Origin: JBGPHT01 sp041484525
Lineage (GTDB): Bacteria; Acidobacteriota; Terriglobia; Bryobacterales; Bryobacteraceae
Direction of reading: 5' to 3'
Length of the DNA stretch: 36,204 nucleotides
Assembly: GCA_041484525.1 (NCBI GenBank)
Contig: JBGPHT010000069.1
Span: 1 to 36,204, forward strand
The notes under the pieces are model-generated. The model was not told the DNA's origin. It searched no databases and saw nothing but the letters and a program-made list of their open reading frames with translations. Below, one piece after another: positions 1 through 7,648 of this stretch; positions within the stretch are counted from its first letter, which is position 1; every line of letters begins with the position of its first letter. The translations under genes were made by a program, and so were the position numbers.

Positions 1-75
1 CGTGCCCACGACCTCGCTGCTGACGACCCAGAGATCTTCCTGTCGCTCCCGTTTCTTGCGGGTTCCCATGGCCAT
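1..75 (-). CDS. IS transposase, N-terminal fragment (runs off left edge)
   Basis: The minus strand from 75 to the window edge encodes 25 residues beginning MAMGTRKKRERQEDLW. This basic opening matches my memory of the start of a transposase family common in Acidobacteria and Proteobacteria insertion sequences (IS1182/IS5-like, 'MGTRKKRERQEELW...'). Two in-frame ATGs (75-73 and 69-67) are possible; the second gives the usual family start. The DDE catalytic core would lie left of the window, so the family call rests only on the N-terminus. The element appears to be inserted into the outer-membrane-protein gene on its right, which lies on the same strand. Confidence 0.6.
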   Translation of the reverse strand, partial: MAMGTRKKRERQEDLWVVSSEVVGT

Positions 76-154
76 GCAGTATAGACGCCCAGAACATTCG
101 CTAGGTCACATGTTTTCGCGACTATTACCACAGGCTGCTATCCACCGGTTGGGA
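1..154 (-). mobile_element. Insertion sequence, one end (partial)
   Basis: Between the transposase start at 75 and about 154 there is a short non-coding leader, then the point where the neighbouring outer-membrane-protein reading frame stops resembling its family. I place the element end just after the conserved LADGW of that protein (its Trp codon ends at 155). The exact terminal inverted repeat and target duplication cannot be fixed because the other end is outside the window. Confidence 0.5.
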
Positions 155-769
155 CCATCCGTCCGCCAGTTCGCCGTGATGATGGTACTGCGCCAGAAAC
201 TGGTTGACCGGGACCCGGTGCTGATTGCCGGCGAACGACCAGATGTTATTCGCGAGTAGGCCGATGGTCCAATGCTCTGGTTGAGTCAGGATCACGAAAG
301 ACGGGCCGGCTCCCCACTTACCCTGGCCGAGCGTCCTCTCGGTAGCGGTCGGCAGGGGAAGGGTTGGTCCAACGCCCCAGATCAGCTTGCCGGGAGCGGC
401 CGGGGATAGGAAGAAGCTCGGATTCATGTCCCCCAGACCATTGGCGCCGCCTTCTCCCGCCAGCACATTCGGCTGATAGACGATGGGTGTAATCCAGCGC
501 GTGATAAGCATCCAGCTCTCGGCCAGCTTGGTTGGGATCACCGGCTGGATGTTCAAGATGTTCTGCACGCGGCTGTAGCGCCCGATGGGAAAGCTCGTGT
601 TGTTCTGGAACGGCACACTGATCAGGTTGGCCACTGGATTCTGGATCTGCTTTTGGAGGTCTTCGGTGCTCGGCCCCGTGCCTTGTGCGAGTAATAAGGA
701 TGTGCCGGCCAAAGCCAGCGCGCAGAATGGCCGCAACGCACACTTTGGGAAAGCGTTCTTGCTTCGCAT
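125..769 (-). pseudogene. Neuromedin U-like outer membrane protein, 3' end lost to IS insertion
   Basis: The 214-residue reading frame starts with a signal peptide (hydrophobic run about residues 13-28, then AQG). It continues with the pattern of a family often annotated as neuromedin U or 'transporter', a predicted outer-membrane beta-barrel of roughly 270-300 residues: NPVANLISVPFQNN near residue 45, GLGD near 120 and WGAGPSF near 155. Similarity holds up to LADGW at residues 201-205. The family then normally reads on through strands such as YLTSSPI, but here nine unrelated residues lead to a stop, next to an IS transposase start. I infer truncation by insertion. Its start lies 20 bases after the stress-protein stop, with a purine-rich stretch as ribosome site, so the two genes probably formed an operon. 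Function of the family is not established. Confidence 0.7.
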
Positions 770-789
770 TTGGATTTGTCACCCCTTGC

Positions 790-1569
790 TCACACCGGCT
801 GGTGCTGTTCCAGCAACGACTGATAGTGCCGTTGGCCGCGCTCGAAGCCTTTTCGAAACGAGTCGGCGGACCAGTCGCGATACTGCTCGGCGAGAAGGTA
901 AACGACCTGGTCCCACGGTTTGCCGCGAAACTCCGGATTCAGCGCTGCTTCAAAGCCGGAGTGAAAGGGATTCTCATCTTTTGTGAAGTCCGCGCCTGAC
1001 GCCGTGTAGTGCTCCCGTTCGGCATCCCTGAGGCCCGTCCACCACTTGTGGCGCGCGGCATCGATAGTTTCCGCTCCCTCGCGTTCCAGGACCTGCCGGG
1101 CTTCATCCCGCTCGATTTGGTTCTGAGCGAGACAGATCACTACCGATCGTCCTTGCCGCAGCGCGTCCTCGTAGAGATAGAGCTCATCCTTAGGCAGGCC
1201 GTCCATCAGCGCGCGATCGAGGCCCCTTCCAGCGGTGCCGCCGCCGGCGGCTCCGATCAGCCCCAGCACTGCTGCTGCGAGCGAGCCCAATCCTAGCACC
1301 GGCCCAATGCCCGGCACCAGAAAGCTGGCGGCCGCGGTACCGAGCGACATCCCAGCCGCCACGCCGAGCGCGCCTCCCACGACGGTTCCCATAGCTCGGC
1401 CCATTCCAGGTTGCTCGCTATCGGCGGTGAGCACTTCAGAAAGTTGTTTCCTCGGGAGGGCAGGGAGCAGGAAATCGACGCGTTCATCGTCTATCCCCAA
1501 AGTGCGCAAGTCGTGCACCGCGCGTTCCGCCCCCGCTCGATGGGCAAATACTCCAACTACGGTGATCAT
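790..1569 (-). CDS. Stress-type protein with glycine-zipper membrane segment
   Basis: A 259-residue protein. The first 45 residues (MITVVGVFAHRAGAERAVHDL...) resemble the small alpha/beta domain of general-stress YflT-type proteins, which occurs at the N-terminus of many membrane-inserted stress proteins. Residues about 58-115 form a long Gly/Ala-rich hydrophobic stretch (GTVVGGALGVAAGMSLG; GPVLGLGSLAAAVLGLIG) typical of glycine-zipper segments that insert in membranes. A second alpha/beta unit follows (DELYLYEDALRQGRSVVICL), so the zipper sits between two halves. The C-terminal 90 residues are hydrophilic and acidic (WDQVVYLLAEQYRDWSADSF) and I do not recognise them. GGAG lies 7 bases before the ATG. 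The likely role is envelope stress tolerance, by family resemblance only. Confidence 0.55.
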   Translation of the reverse strand: MITVVGVFAHRAGAERAVHDLRTLGIDDERVDFLLPALPRKQLSEVLTADSEQPGMGRAMGTVVGGALGVAAGMSLGTAAASFLVPGIGPVLGLGSLAAAVLGLIGAAGGGTAGRGLDRALMDGLPKDELYLYEDALRQGRSVVICLAQNQIERDEARQVLEREGAETIDAARHKWWTGLRDAEREHYTASGADFTKDENPFHSGFEAALNPEFRGKPWDQVVYLLAEQYRDWSADSFRKGFERGQRHYQSLLEQHQPV

Positions 1570-1800
1570 AAGGTCGCTCCCGATACTCCTGGTACTTGAT
1601 GTTGAGATTCATGCAAGTGCACCGAGACTCAATAAAAGGACTATGGAGGCGATGGTTGGAAAGAAACAAGTCCCGCGCCGGTCGGAGGGCATCATGAAAC
1701 GACAGCAGTCGTGTGTGAAGCGAGAGGTTCGGGTATCACCTTGCGAGGCTGATATGAAGCGTGTCGATCTTCGGAACTGACGCCATAGGAGTTAGTCGCG

Positions 1801-3246
1801 ATGGAAATCATGAAGACTAATAAAGGCAAGTGGGGACTGCTTGTCGTGCCCCTCTTACTAGTGATGATATTAGCTGGCTGCAGCCAGACGCAAGCGGCTA
1901 AGGACCCAATCCGGTGCTGGGACAGCAGGCATTCGACATCGCCACAGAAGCCTATATCTACGGTTACCCGCTGGTCACGATGGAGATGACCCGGCGAGTG
2001 ATGACCAACACTGTGAAACCGGCCGGAAGGCACGCATGCCCCTATGGGCCAGTTTGCAAGCCTGAGAAAGTATCCTGACCCTGCCTTGCGGGAAGTTACA
2101 GCGCCTAACGCGGATACGCTCTACTCGGTCGCTTGGCTGGACCTTTCGGGAGAGCCTTACATTCTTAGTATTCCTGACGCAAACGACCGCTACTACCTGA
2201 TGCCGATGCTCGACGGCTGGACCAACGTGTTCCAGGATCCGGGCAAGCGTACCACCGGGACCAAGGTGCAGAAGTACGCCATTACCGGCCCGCGCTGGAC
2301 GGGAACTCTTCCGGATGGCGTGACGGAGTACAAGTCGCCCACCAACATCGTGTGGATTCTCGGCCGAACCTACTGTACTGGGACTCCACAAGACTATAAG
2401 GAAGTGTATTCGTTCCAGGATCAACTCTCGCTGGTGCCGCTCAGCGCCTACGGCAAACCATATACACCCCCCGAGGGTCAGGTGGATCCGAACATCGACA
2501 CGAAGACTCCGGTACGGGACAAGGTGAATCGGATGGACGCCGTCACTTACTTGACGCTGATGGCGAAGCTGATGAAAGACAACCCGCCGGCTGCCGAAGA
2601 CGCCCCGATGGTTGCCAAGATGGCGAGTATCGGGATAGTGCCGGGCCGGGACTTCGACATGAGCAAGCTCGATCCGGCCGTCGCCAAAAGGCTTCAGGGG
2701 GTCCCGAAAGCAGCCTTCGACAAAATCGCCGCGAACATCAAGACCGGCGGGACCATGGTGAATGGTTGGGCCATTCCCCGGAAAGCCGGTATCTATAGCA
2801 CAGACTACCTTCAGCGGGCCACGATCACGGCTTTCGGTTTGGGCGCCAATCGCCCCGAGGACGCCGTCTACCCGTCATCGGAAACGGACGCGAATCGCCA
2901 GCCATACGACGGCACGAATCGGTATGTAATGCACTTCGGCAAGGGTGAACTGCCTCCGGTCAATGCCTTCTGGTCACTGACTATGTACGATAGCCAATAC
3001 TTCTTCGCGGCCAATCCGATGAACCGGTACACGCTCAGCCAGCGCAACAAACTGAAGTTTAACCCCGATGGCTCGGTGGACCTCTATCTTCAGGCTGCCA
3101 ACCCCGGCCCGGCGAAGGAATCCAACTGGCTGCCGGCACCGAAGGACAAGTTCATACTGATGCTGCGACTCTACTGGCCGAAGGAGAACCTACCTTCGAT
3201 TCTCGACGGCACCTGGCAGCCGCCAGCCGTCAGAAAGACCGAATAG
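1801..3246 (+). pseudogene. DUF1254/DUF1214 lipoprotein with two compensating frameshifts
   Basis: The product would be an exported lipoprotein. A signal peptide with lipobox LAGC occurs at about residues 25-28, followed by a DUF1254 domain (AYIYGYPLVTMEMTRRV, then APNADTLYSVAWLDLS) and a C-terminal DUF1214 domain (FWSLTMYDSQYFF; NWLPAPKDKFILMLRLYWP). Three segments are needed. Frame one runs 1801 to about 1909. The conserved AYIYGYPLVT stretch is one frame over, about 1911-2035. The rest, starting at the PMGQF codons around 2041, is back in frame one. This needs a one-base loss near 1909-1911 and a one-base gain near 2034-2042. Read literally, translation from 1801 stops at 1989, and an unexported 400-residue fragment could start at 2044. 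AGGAG precedes the ATG. Biochemical function of the family is unknown. Confidence 0.75.
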
Positions 3247-3282
3247 CTCGGCGTTGACAGTTTGCTGGCCATCGGCGCGCAC

Positions 3283-3288
3283 TATACT
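3283..3288 (+). promoter_or_regulatory. -10 box for the sulfatase, possibly leaderless
   Basis: TATACT lies 7 bases before the sulfatase ATG and there is no Shine-Dalgarno between them, so transcription would begin at or within a base or two of the start codon. A perfect TTGACA occurs at 3254-3259, but the 23-base spacing is too long for a standard -35. Confidence 0.45.
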
Positions 3289-3295
3289 GCGTTGT

Positions 3296-4711
3296 ATGTC
3301 TACCCGAAGAGAATGGCTCGCCTCGGTTCCGACCCTGGCGGCTGCGACCACAGCGCAGACCGCTTCGAATGCGAGCCGGCCGAATATCCTGATCGTGATC
3401 TCGGACCAGTTCCGCGCCGACAACATCGGCGCCATGGGGCTGAACCCGATGAACCTCACGCCCAACCTGGACCAGATGGCCGCGCGCGGTGTGCTTTTCC
3501 GTTCGGCCTACTGCAACCAGCCGGTGTGCGCTCCGGCGCGCGCCAGCATCTTCACCGGCCAGTATCCGGCCCGGCACAGCGTCTGGCACAACGGCCCCGG
3601 CCTTCCCGAGGGCGCCGTCACGCTGGCGACGGTGGCGCGGCAAGCGGGTTACACGGCGAATTACATCGGCAAGTGGCACCTGGCTGCGCAAGGCGGATCG
3701 AATACGCCAGAAGCGCGCGGGCCGGTGGCGGCGCAGGATCGTGGAGGCTTCCTCGATCTGTGGGAAGGCGCCAACGCCCTCGAGTGGACTTCGACGGCGT
3801 ACGAAGGCAACCTCTACGACAACGACGGCAAGCCGATCCACTGGTCCGGGCAGTATCGAACGGACTTCATGACGGATCGTGCCGGACGATTCCTGCGCGC
3901 CGCGCGCCAGCCGTTTCTGCTGGTGCTGTCGTACCTCGAGGTGCACCACCAGAACTCGACCGACACCTTCGACCCGCCCAGGGAGTACAAGGGCAAGTAT
4001 GCCAACCCGTTCGTTCCGCCCGACCTCCGGCCGTTGCCGGGAACGTGGCCGAGCCAGCTTTCCGACTACTACGGCTGCGTCGCGAAGATGGACGAGACCG
4101 TGGGGACGATTCGCCGGATGCTGGCCGAGACAGGGTTCGACAAGAACACAATTCTGCTCTTCACCAGCGACCATGGGTGCCATTTCAAGACGCGCAACGC
4201 CGAGTACAAGCGGAGCCCACACGACAGCTCGATCCACATTCCTTTGGTGATCGAAGGCCCGGGGTTCAATCGCGGGATGCAGATTTCGGAGTCGGTGAGC
4301 CAGGTAGATTTGATGCCGTCGCTGCTCGAGGCCGCCGGGCTAACGGTCCCGGCGGGCGTGCAAGGACGCACCATGCTGCCGCTGCTCGACCGGCGCACCG
4401 AGGGCTGGCGTAATGAAGTGTATTTCGAGATGTCGGAGTTCGTGACCGGCCGCGGGTTGCGAACGCCGCAACACACCTACGCCGTGTGTGCGCCCAAAAT
4501 GCCCGGCTGGCGGGCGGCGGCGCGGGCGGACAAATACGTCGAGTACATGCTGTACGACAATTATGCGGACCCGTCGCAGCACGTGAACCTGGCAGGAAGA
4601 ACGGAGTACGCCGCGGTCACGGAGAGATTGCGGAAGAGAATGCTGGAGCGCATCGTCGAGGCCGGAGAAGCGGCGCCCACGATCGAGCCGAACTGGTTTC
4701 CGTATTCGTAG
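3296..4711 (+). CDS. Type I sulfatase, exported
   Basis: Hydrolyses sulfate esters. The 471-residue protein has the alkaline-phosphatase/sulfatase fold signatures in order: NILIVISDQFRADN at residues 30-43 (metal-binding Asp37), then CAPAR at 77-81, the C-x-P-x-R motif whose Cys77 is converted to formylglycine. IGKWHLA follows, then the C-terminal metal site TSDHGCH. Length fits the family. I chose ATG 3296 rather than the longer 3254 opening. It gives an N-terminus MSTRREWLASVPTLAAA, resembling a short Tat-type leader, whereas the upstream extension covers intergenic sequence and a -10 box. The substrate (sulfated polysaccharide, choline or aryl sulfate) cannot be read from the sequence. No maturase is present in the window. 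The next gene, 39 bases downstream, has its own candidate promoter. Confidence 0.9.
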   Translation: MSTRREWLASVPTLAAATTAQTASNASRPNILIVISDQFRADNIGAMGLNPMNLTPNLDQMAARGVLFRSAYCNQPVCAPARASIFTGQYPARHSVWHNGPGLPEGAVTLATVARQAGYTANYIGKWHLAAQGGSNTPEARGPVAAQDRGGFLDLWEGANALEWTSTAYEGNLYDNDGKPIHWSGQYRTDFMTDRAGRFLRAARQPFLLVLSYLEVHHQNSTDTFDPPREYKGKYANPFVPPDLRPLPGTWPSQLSDYYGCVAKMDETVGTIRRMLAETGFDKNTILLFTSDHGCHFKTRNAEYKRSPHDSSIHIPLVIEGPGFNRGMQISESVSQVDLMPSLLEAAGLTVPAGVQGRTMLPLLDRRTEGWRNEVYFEMSEFVTGRGLRTPQHTYAVCAPKMPGWRAAARADKYVEYMLYDNYADPSQHVNLAGRTEYAAVTERLRKRMLERIVEAGEAAPTIEPNWFPYS

Positions 4712-4738
4712 CGCGTCAGGTCTTCATGGCCCGGGCGG

Positions 4739-4744
4739 TAATAT
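4739..4744 (+). promoter_or_regulatory. -10 box for the amidohydrolase, possibly leaderless
   Basis: TAATAT is followed by six bases (GATTGG) and the ATG at 4751. No Shine-Dalgarno is visible and no good -35 lies 17 bases upstream. Confidence 0.4.
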
Positions 4745-4750
4745 GATTGG

Positions 4751-5955
4751 ATGCTGAGGTTAACCGTGCTTCGCATACCCCTGGCCCTTTTCTGTTTCGC
4801 CGCGCTGGCCGCGGCGCAGCCCATCGTCATCAAGACCACCACCCTGATCGACGGCAAGGGGCGTGTGCTGCGCAACCAGGAGATCGTGGTGGAAAACGGA
4901 CGCATCACGCGGGTCGGCGACGCGCGGCAGAAGGCTACCATCGACCTCAGCGGACTCACCGTGACGCCCGGATGGATCGACACCCACGCCCATCCGGGAT
5001 GGCACTTCAATCGCGAGGGGCGCTACGAACCCGGCGGCCGCAACAGCAAGGAGACGCCGCAGCAGGCCGCGCTCGCAGCCGCTGCCAACGCCTACGCCAC
5101 GCTCATGGGCGGGTTCACCACCATCCAGAGCGTAGGGCAGCAGATCGATATGCCGAGCTCAAGTACCAGATTGATTCAGGGACGCTGCCGGGGCCGCGTA
5201 TCCTCACATCGCTGCGGTCGGTGAATGAGAACACGGGAGACCCCGAGCACATCCGCTCTTATGTCCGGCAGATGAAGGCGGACGGCGCCGACGTGATCAA
5301 GCTGTTCGCCACTGCCAGCATCCGCGACGGCGGCGCGCAGACCATGACCACCGAGCAGATCAACGCCGCATGCGCCGAGGCCAAGGCGGTGGGCTTGCGC
5401 GCGGTGGTGCACGCGCATGCTCCGGACGGCGCGCGCGCGGCAATTCTCGCCGGCTGCACCTCGATCGAGCACGGCACCTTCCTCGATAATGCCACCCTCG
5501 ACCTGATGGCGGAGCGCGGCGTTTACTTCGACCCGAACTTCCTGGTGCTGCACAACTACCTCGACAACAAGGCCAAGTACCTGAACATCGGCAACTACAC
5601 GGAGGAAGGCTTCGCCGCCATGGTGAAGGGCCTGCCGCTCGTGGCCGACGTCCTGAAGCGCGCCCGCGCGCGCCACGTGAAGATTGTGCTGGGCACGGAC
5701 GCAGTGGCCGGCGCGCACGGCCGCAACGCCGAAGAGTTCATCTACCGCGTGAAGGACGGCGGCGACAAGCCGATGGACGCGCTGATGAGCGGGACGTCGG
5801 TCGCAGCCGAGTCGCTCGGTATGGCGGACAAGATCGGCGCCATCGCGGAAGGCATGGAAGCGGACCTCGTGGCGGTGACAGGCAATCCGCTCGATGACAT
5901 CATGGCCGTGCGGCGCGTGACCTTCGTGATGAAGCACGGGAAGGTGTACAAGTAA
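4751..5955 (+). pseudogene. Metal-dependent amidohydrolase (imidazolonepropionase-like), frameshifted
   Basis: An exported amidohydrolase-superfamily enzyme of the COG1228 imidazolonepropionase/prolidase-like type. A signal peptide (IPLALFCFAALAAAQ) is followed by the small beta domain and IDTHAH (His79, His81). After the frame change come ADVIKLFA (the candidate carboxylated metal-bridging Lys), RAVVHAHA, SIEHGTF and VLGTDA, that is, all the metal ligands of the superfamily. The frame changes between QQID and YAELKYQID at about 5147-5150 and is explained by one missing base. Read literally, the first frame gives a 157-residue product ending at 5224 and the catalytic two thirds are untranslated. 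The absence of any other damage means this is either very recent or a sequencing error. It converges with the zf-HC2 gene, leaving 8 bases between stops. Confidence 0.8.
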
Positions 5956-5963
5956 CGTCTGAT

Positions 5964-6641
5964 CTAATCGGCTCGCAGACCGTATTCTGCGACCAGCTCT
6001 CTCTCTGCCTGCTTACGATACAGCCGGACCCAGTAGGACCCACGCGCGAGTTTCTCAACCAGGACAGCCAGCTTGCCATCTTTCACAGCGGCGCCCGTCT
6101 GGAGAATCTCGCTCCCGACCGCATCCACGATCTCGATCTCGTAATCCGCGGGGTTCGCCTGGATCGTCAGATCGAAAACCAGAAGGGCCGGCCTTCCCGC
6201 GGCCGTGCGCGCACCCGCCTCCGGGCCTCGCAGCGACTGCATCATCAGGATCGCCGGCGGCGCCTTGGTGATGTGCGGCTCGCCTGAAATCAGAAGAACC
6301 ACAAGCGCCGCGGCCGACGCTGCGGCGCCCGCCCAAGCCATTCGAGACGCGAAGACTCTGCTCCGCCCGGGCGCAATGCGCGCGTCCATCTGGGCGGCCG
6401 CCGCCCGGAAGAGAGGCACGAACTGATCGGCTTCCACCAGGCGCTTCTGGCAGAACCGGCAGATCAGCAAATGCTCCTCTACCGCGGCCATCGACTCTCC
6501 GGGAAGAGTGCCCATGGCGTATCGATCGAGGAGCCCTTCTTCAATATGGGGCGCCGGCATTCTGAAAAGTCGAGGGGCCTCGGACACTACGTTATCGTCG
6601 AGACTCTGTCTTCCAAAAGAATCGTCCGGTAAGTTTATCAT
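5964..6641 (-). CDS. Membrane-anchored zf-HC2 anti-sigma-like protein
   Basis: The 225-residue protein begins with a zinc-binding anti-sigma domain: His57-x3-Cys61-x2-Cys64 within EEHLLICRFCQKRL, preceded by the helix HIEEGLLDRYAMGTLPGES. One transmembrane segment follows at about residues 104-122 (WAGAAASAAALVVLLIS). The C-terminal 95 residues look like a small beta-sandwich (LLVFDLTI, DYEIEIVDAVG, GSYWVRLYRK) expected on the far side of the membrane. This is the layout of a sigma-sequestering membrane protein that senses outside the cytoplasm. No sigma gene directly precedes it. The nearest is the ECF factor at 10119, reached across a receiver gene and the CHAT gene on the other strand. A partner relationship with that sigma is inference. 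Confidence 0.75.
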   Translation of the reverse strand: MINLPDDSFGRQSLDDNVVSEAPRLFRMPAPHIEEGLLDRYAMGTLPGESMAAVEEHLLICRFCQKRLVEADQFVPLFRAAAAQMDARIAPGRSRVFASRMAWAGAAASAAALVVLLISGEPHITKAPPAILMMQSLRGPEAGARTAAGRPALLVFDLTIQANPADYEIEIVDAVGSEILQTGAAVKDGKLAVLVEKLARGSYWVRLYRKQAERELVAEYGLRAD

Positions 6642-6907
6642 CTTCGCCCGCCTGACTGAGCAGTGCGCCGGGAATGGTTTTCTTATCGGAAAGAATGTGC
6701 CGCGGATTTACCTGATTGTACCGATTTACGCCGGATGATCCCGTGCGAAATATCACGCTCTAACAGACTGAGCCAAAAAGACTGATAATTTTTTCGCGCC
6801 GTGGGCACTACTTCAATATTGTGCGCAAATGATCAACTCTACGCGAAACCGTAAACGACGCTAGCAACGTCACCGGCTGCACTGAACGCAAGGGAGGGGC
6901 GAGTCTC

Positions 6908-7441
6908 ATGACCCGCATAGTTCGGGAACGGGTAACCATCCTCATTGCCGATGATGACCCCACAATGCTCCAACTCACGGCGATGATCTTGAACCGATCC
7001 GGCTATAAGGTTTTGACGGCACAGGACGGCGAGGCGGCTCTGAAGACGTTCAAGGAGGCGCAGCATGCCATCCAACTGGTCATCTCCGATGTTGTGATGC
7101 CGGGCATGAAGGGGCCGCAGTTGGTTCGCTCGATCAAGAGTCTTTCGCCCTCCACGGCAACCCTGCTGATGTCCGGCACGCGGCTGCTCCCGTCGGATGC
7201 CGGTTGCGCTACGCTTGCGAAACCGTTCCGGCGGGATATGCTGGTGACGAAAGTACACGACCTGTTGGCGGACTGCGATCTCGCGAAAATCGAGCAGGAG
7301 CAATCGATCGCCCGTTCGGGGCGGCCCGCTGCCATGGCCGCGGTGCAGCATGCGGCCCCGGCACAAGCCGGGTCCGGCCGGCACGATGGCAGCGCACACT
7401 CTGAGTACTTGCGGCCCGAAAACTCTGACGGAAGAAAGTGA
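6908..7441 (+). CDS. Stand-alone response regulator (REC domain only)
   Basis: A 177-residue protein whose first 120 residues form a complete receiver domain: acidic pocket Asp15-Asp16-Asp17, phospho-acceptor Asp61 in VISDVVMPG, Ser89 in LLMSG as the Thr/Ser switch, and Lys105 in LAKPF. The remaining 55 residues are Ala/Gly/Ser-rich and show no DNA-binding or enzymatic output domain, so it should act by protein contact or as a phosphate sink. GGGAGGGG lies just before the ATG as a strong ribosome site. No histidine kinase is in the window. It is divergent from the zf-HC2 gene and codirectional with the CHAT and sigma genes, which may place it in the same circuit. Confidence 0.85.
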   Translation: MTRIVRERVTILIADDDPTMLQLTAMILNRSGYKVLTAQDGEAALKTFKEAQHAIQLVISDVVMPGMKGPQLVRSIKSLSPSTATLLMSGTRLLPSDAGCATLAKPFRRDMLVTKVHDLLADCDLAKIEQEQSIARSGRPAAMAAVQHAAPAQAGSGRHDGSAHSEYLRPENSDGRK

Positions 7442-7648
7442 GCTGTTTGGCGGCTCGCATCCAGCTCAACCGCGCTTACCCATTTCCCAGCCCCTTTCCC
7501 CCATAGCCGAATCCCGGCGAACGTGGTACAACAAAAACACATTCCCGAGGAGGCGCCTGATCGCTATGGATGCCACCGCCGCCCCGCGTCGATTCCGGCG
7601 TGAAGCATTTTCCGGTCGCATTGACTCCTCGAGGCAAATTTTCTGGTC

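Noticed and set aside
3254..3288. TTGACA (3254-3259) with TATACT (3283-3288) as a standard sigma-70 promoter
   Set aside because: Spacer is 23 bases, outside the usual 16-19.
4747..5150. Reading the amidohydrolase from 4747 as one continuous 402-residue gene
   Set aside because: That frame's N-terminal third is Arg/His/Gly shadow sequence; the signal peptide and DTHAH motif lie in the frame starting at 4751.
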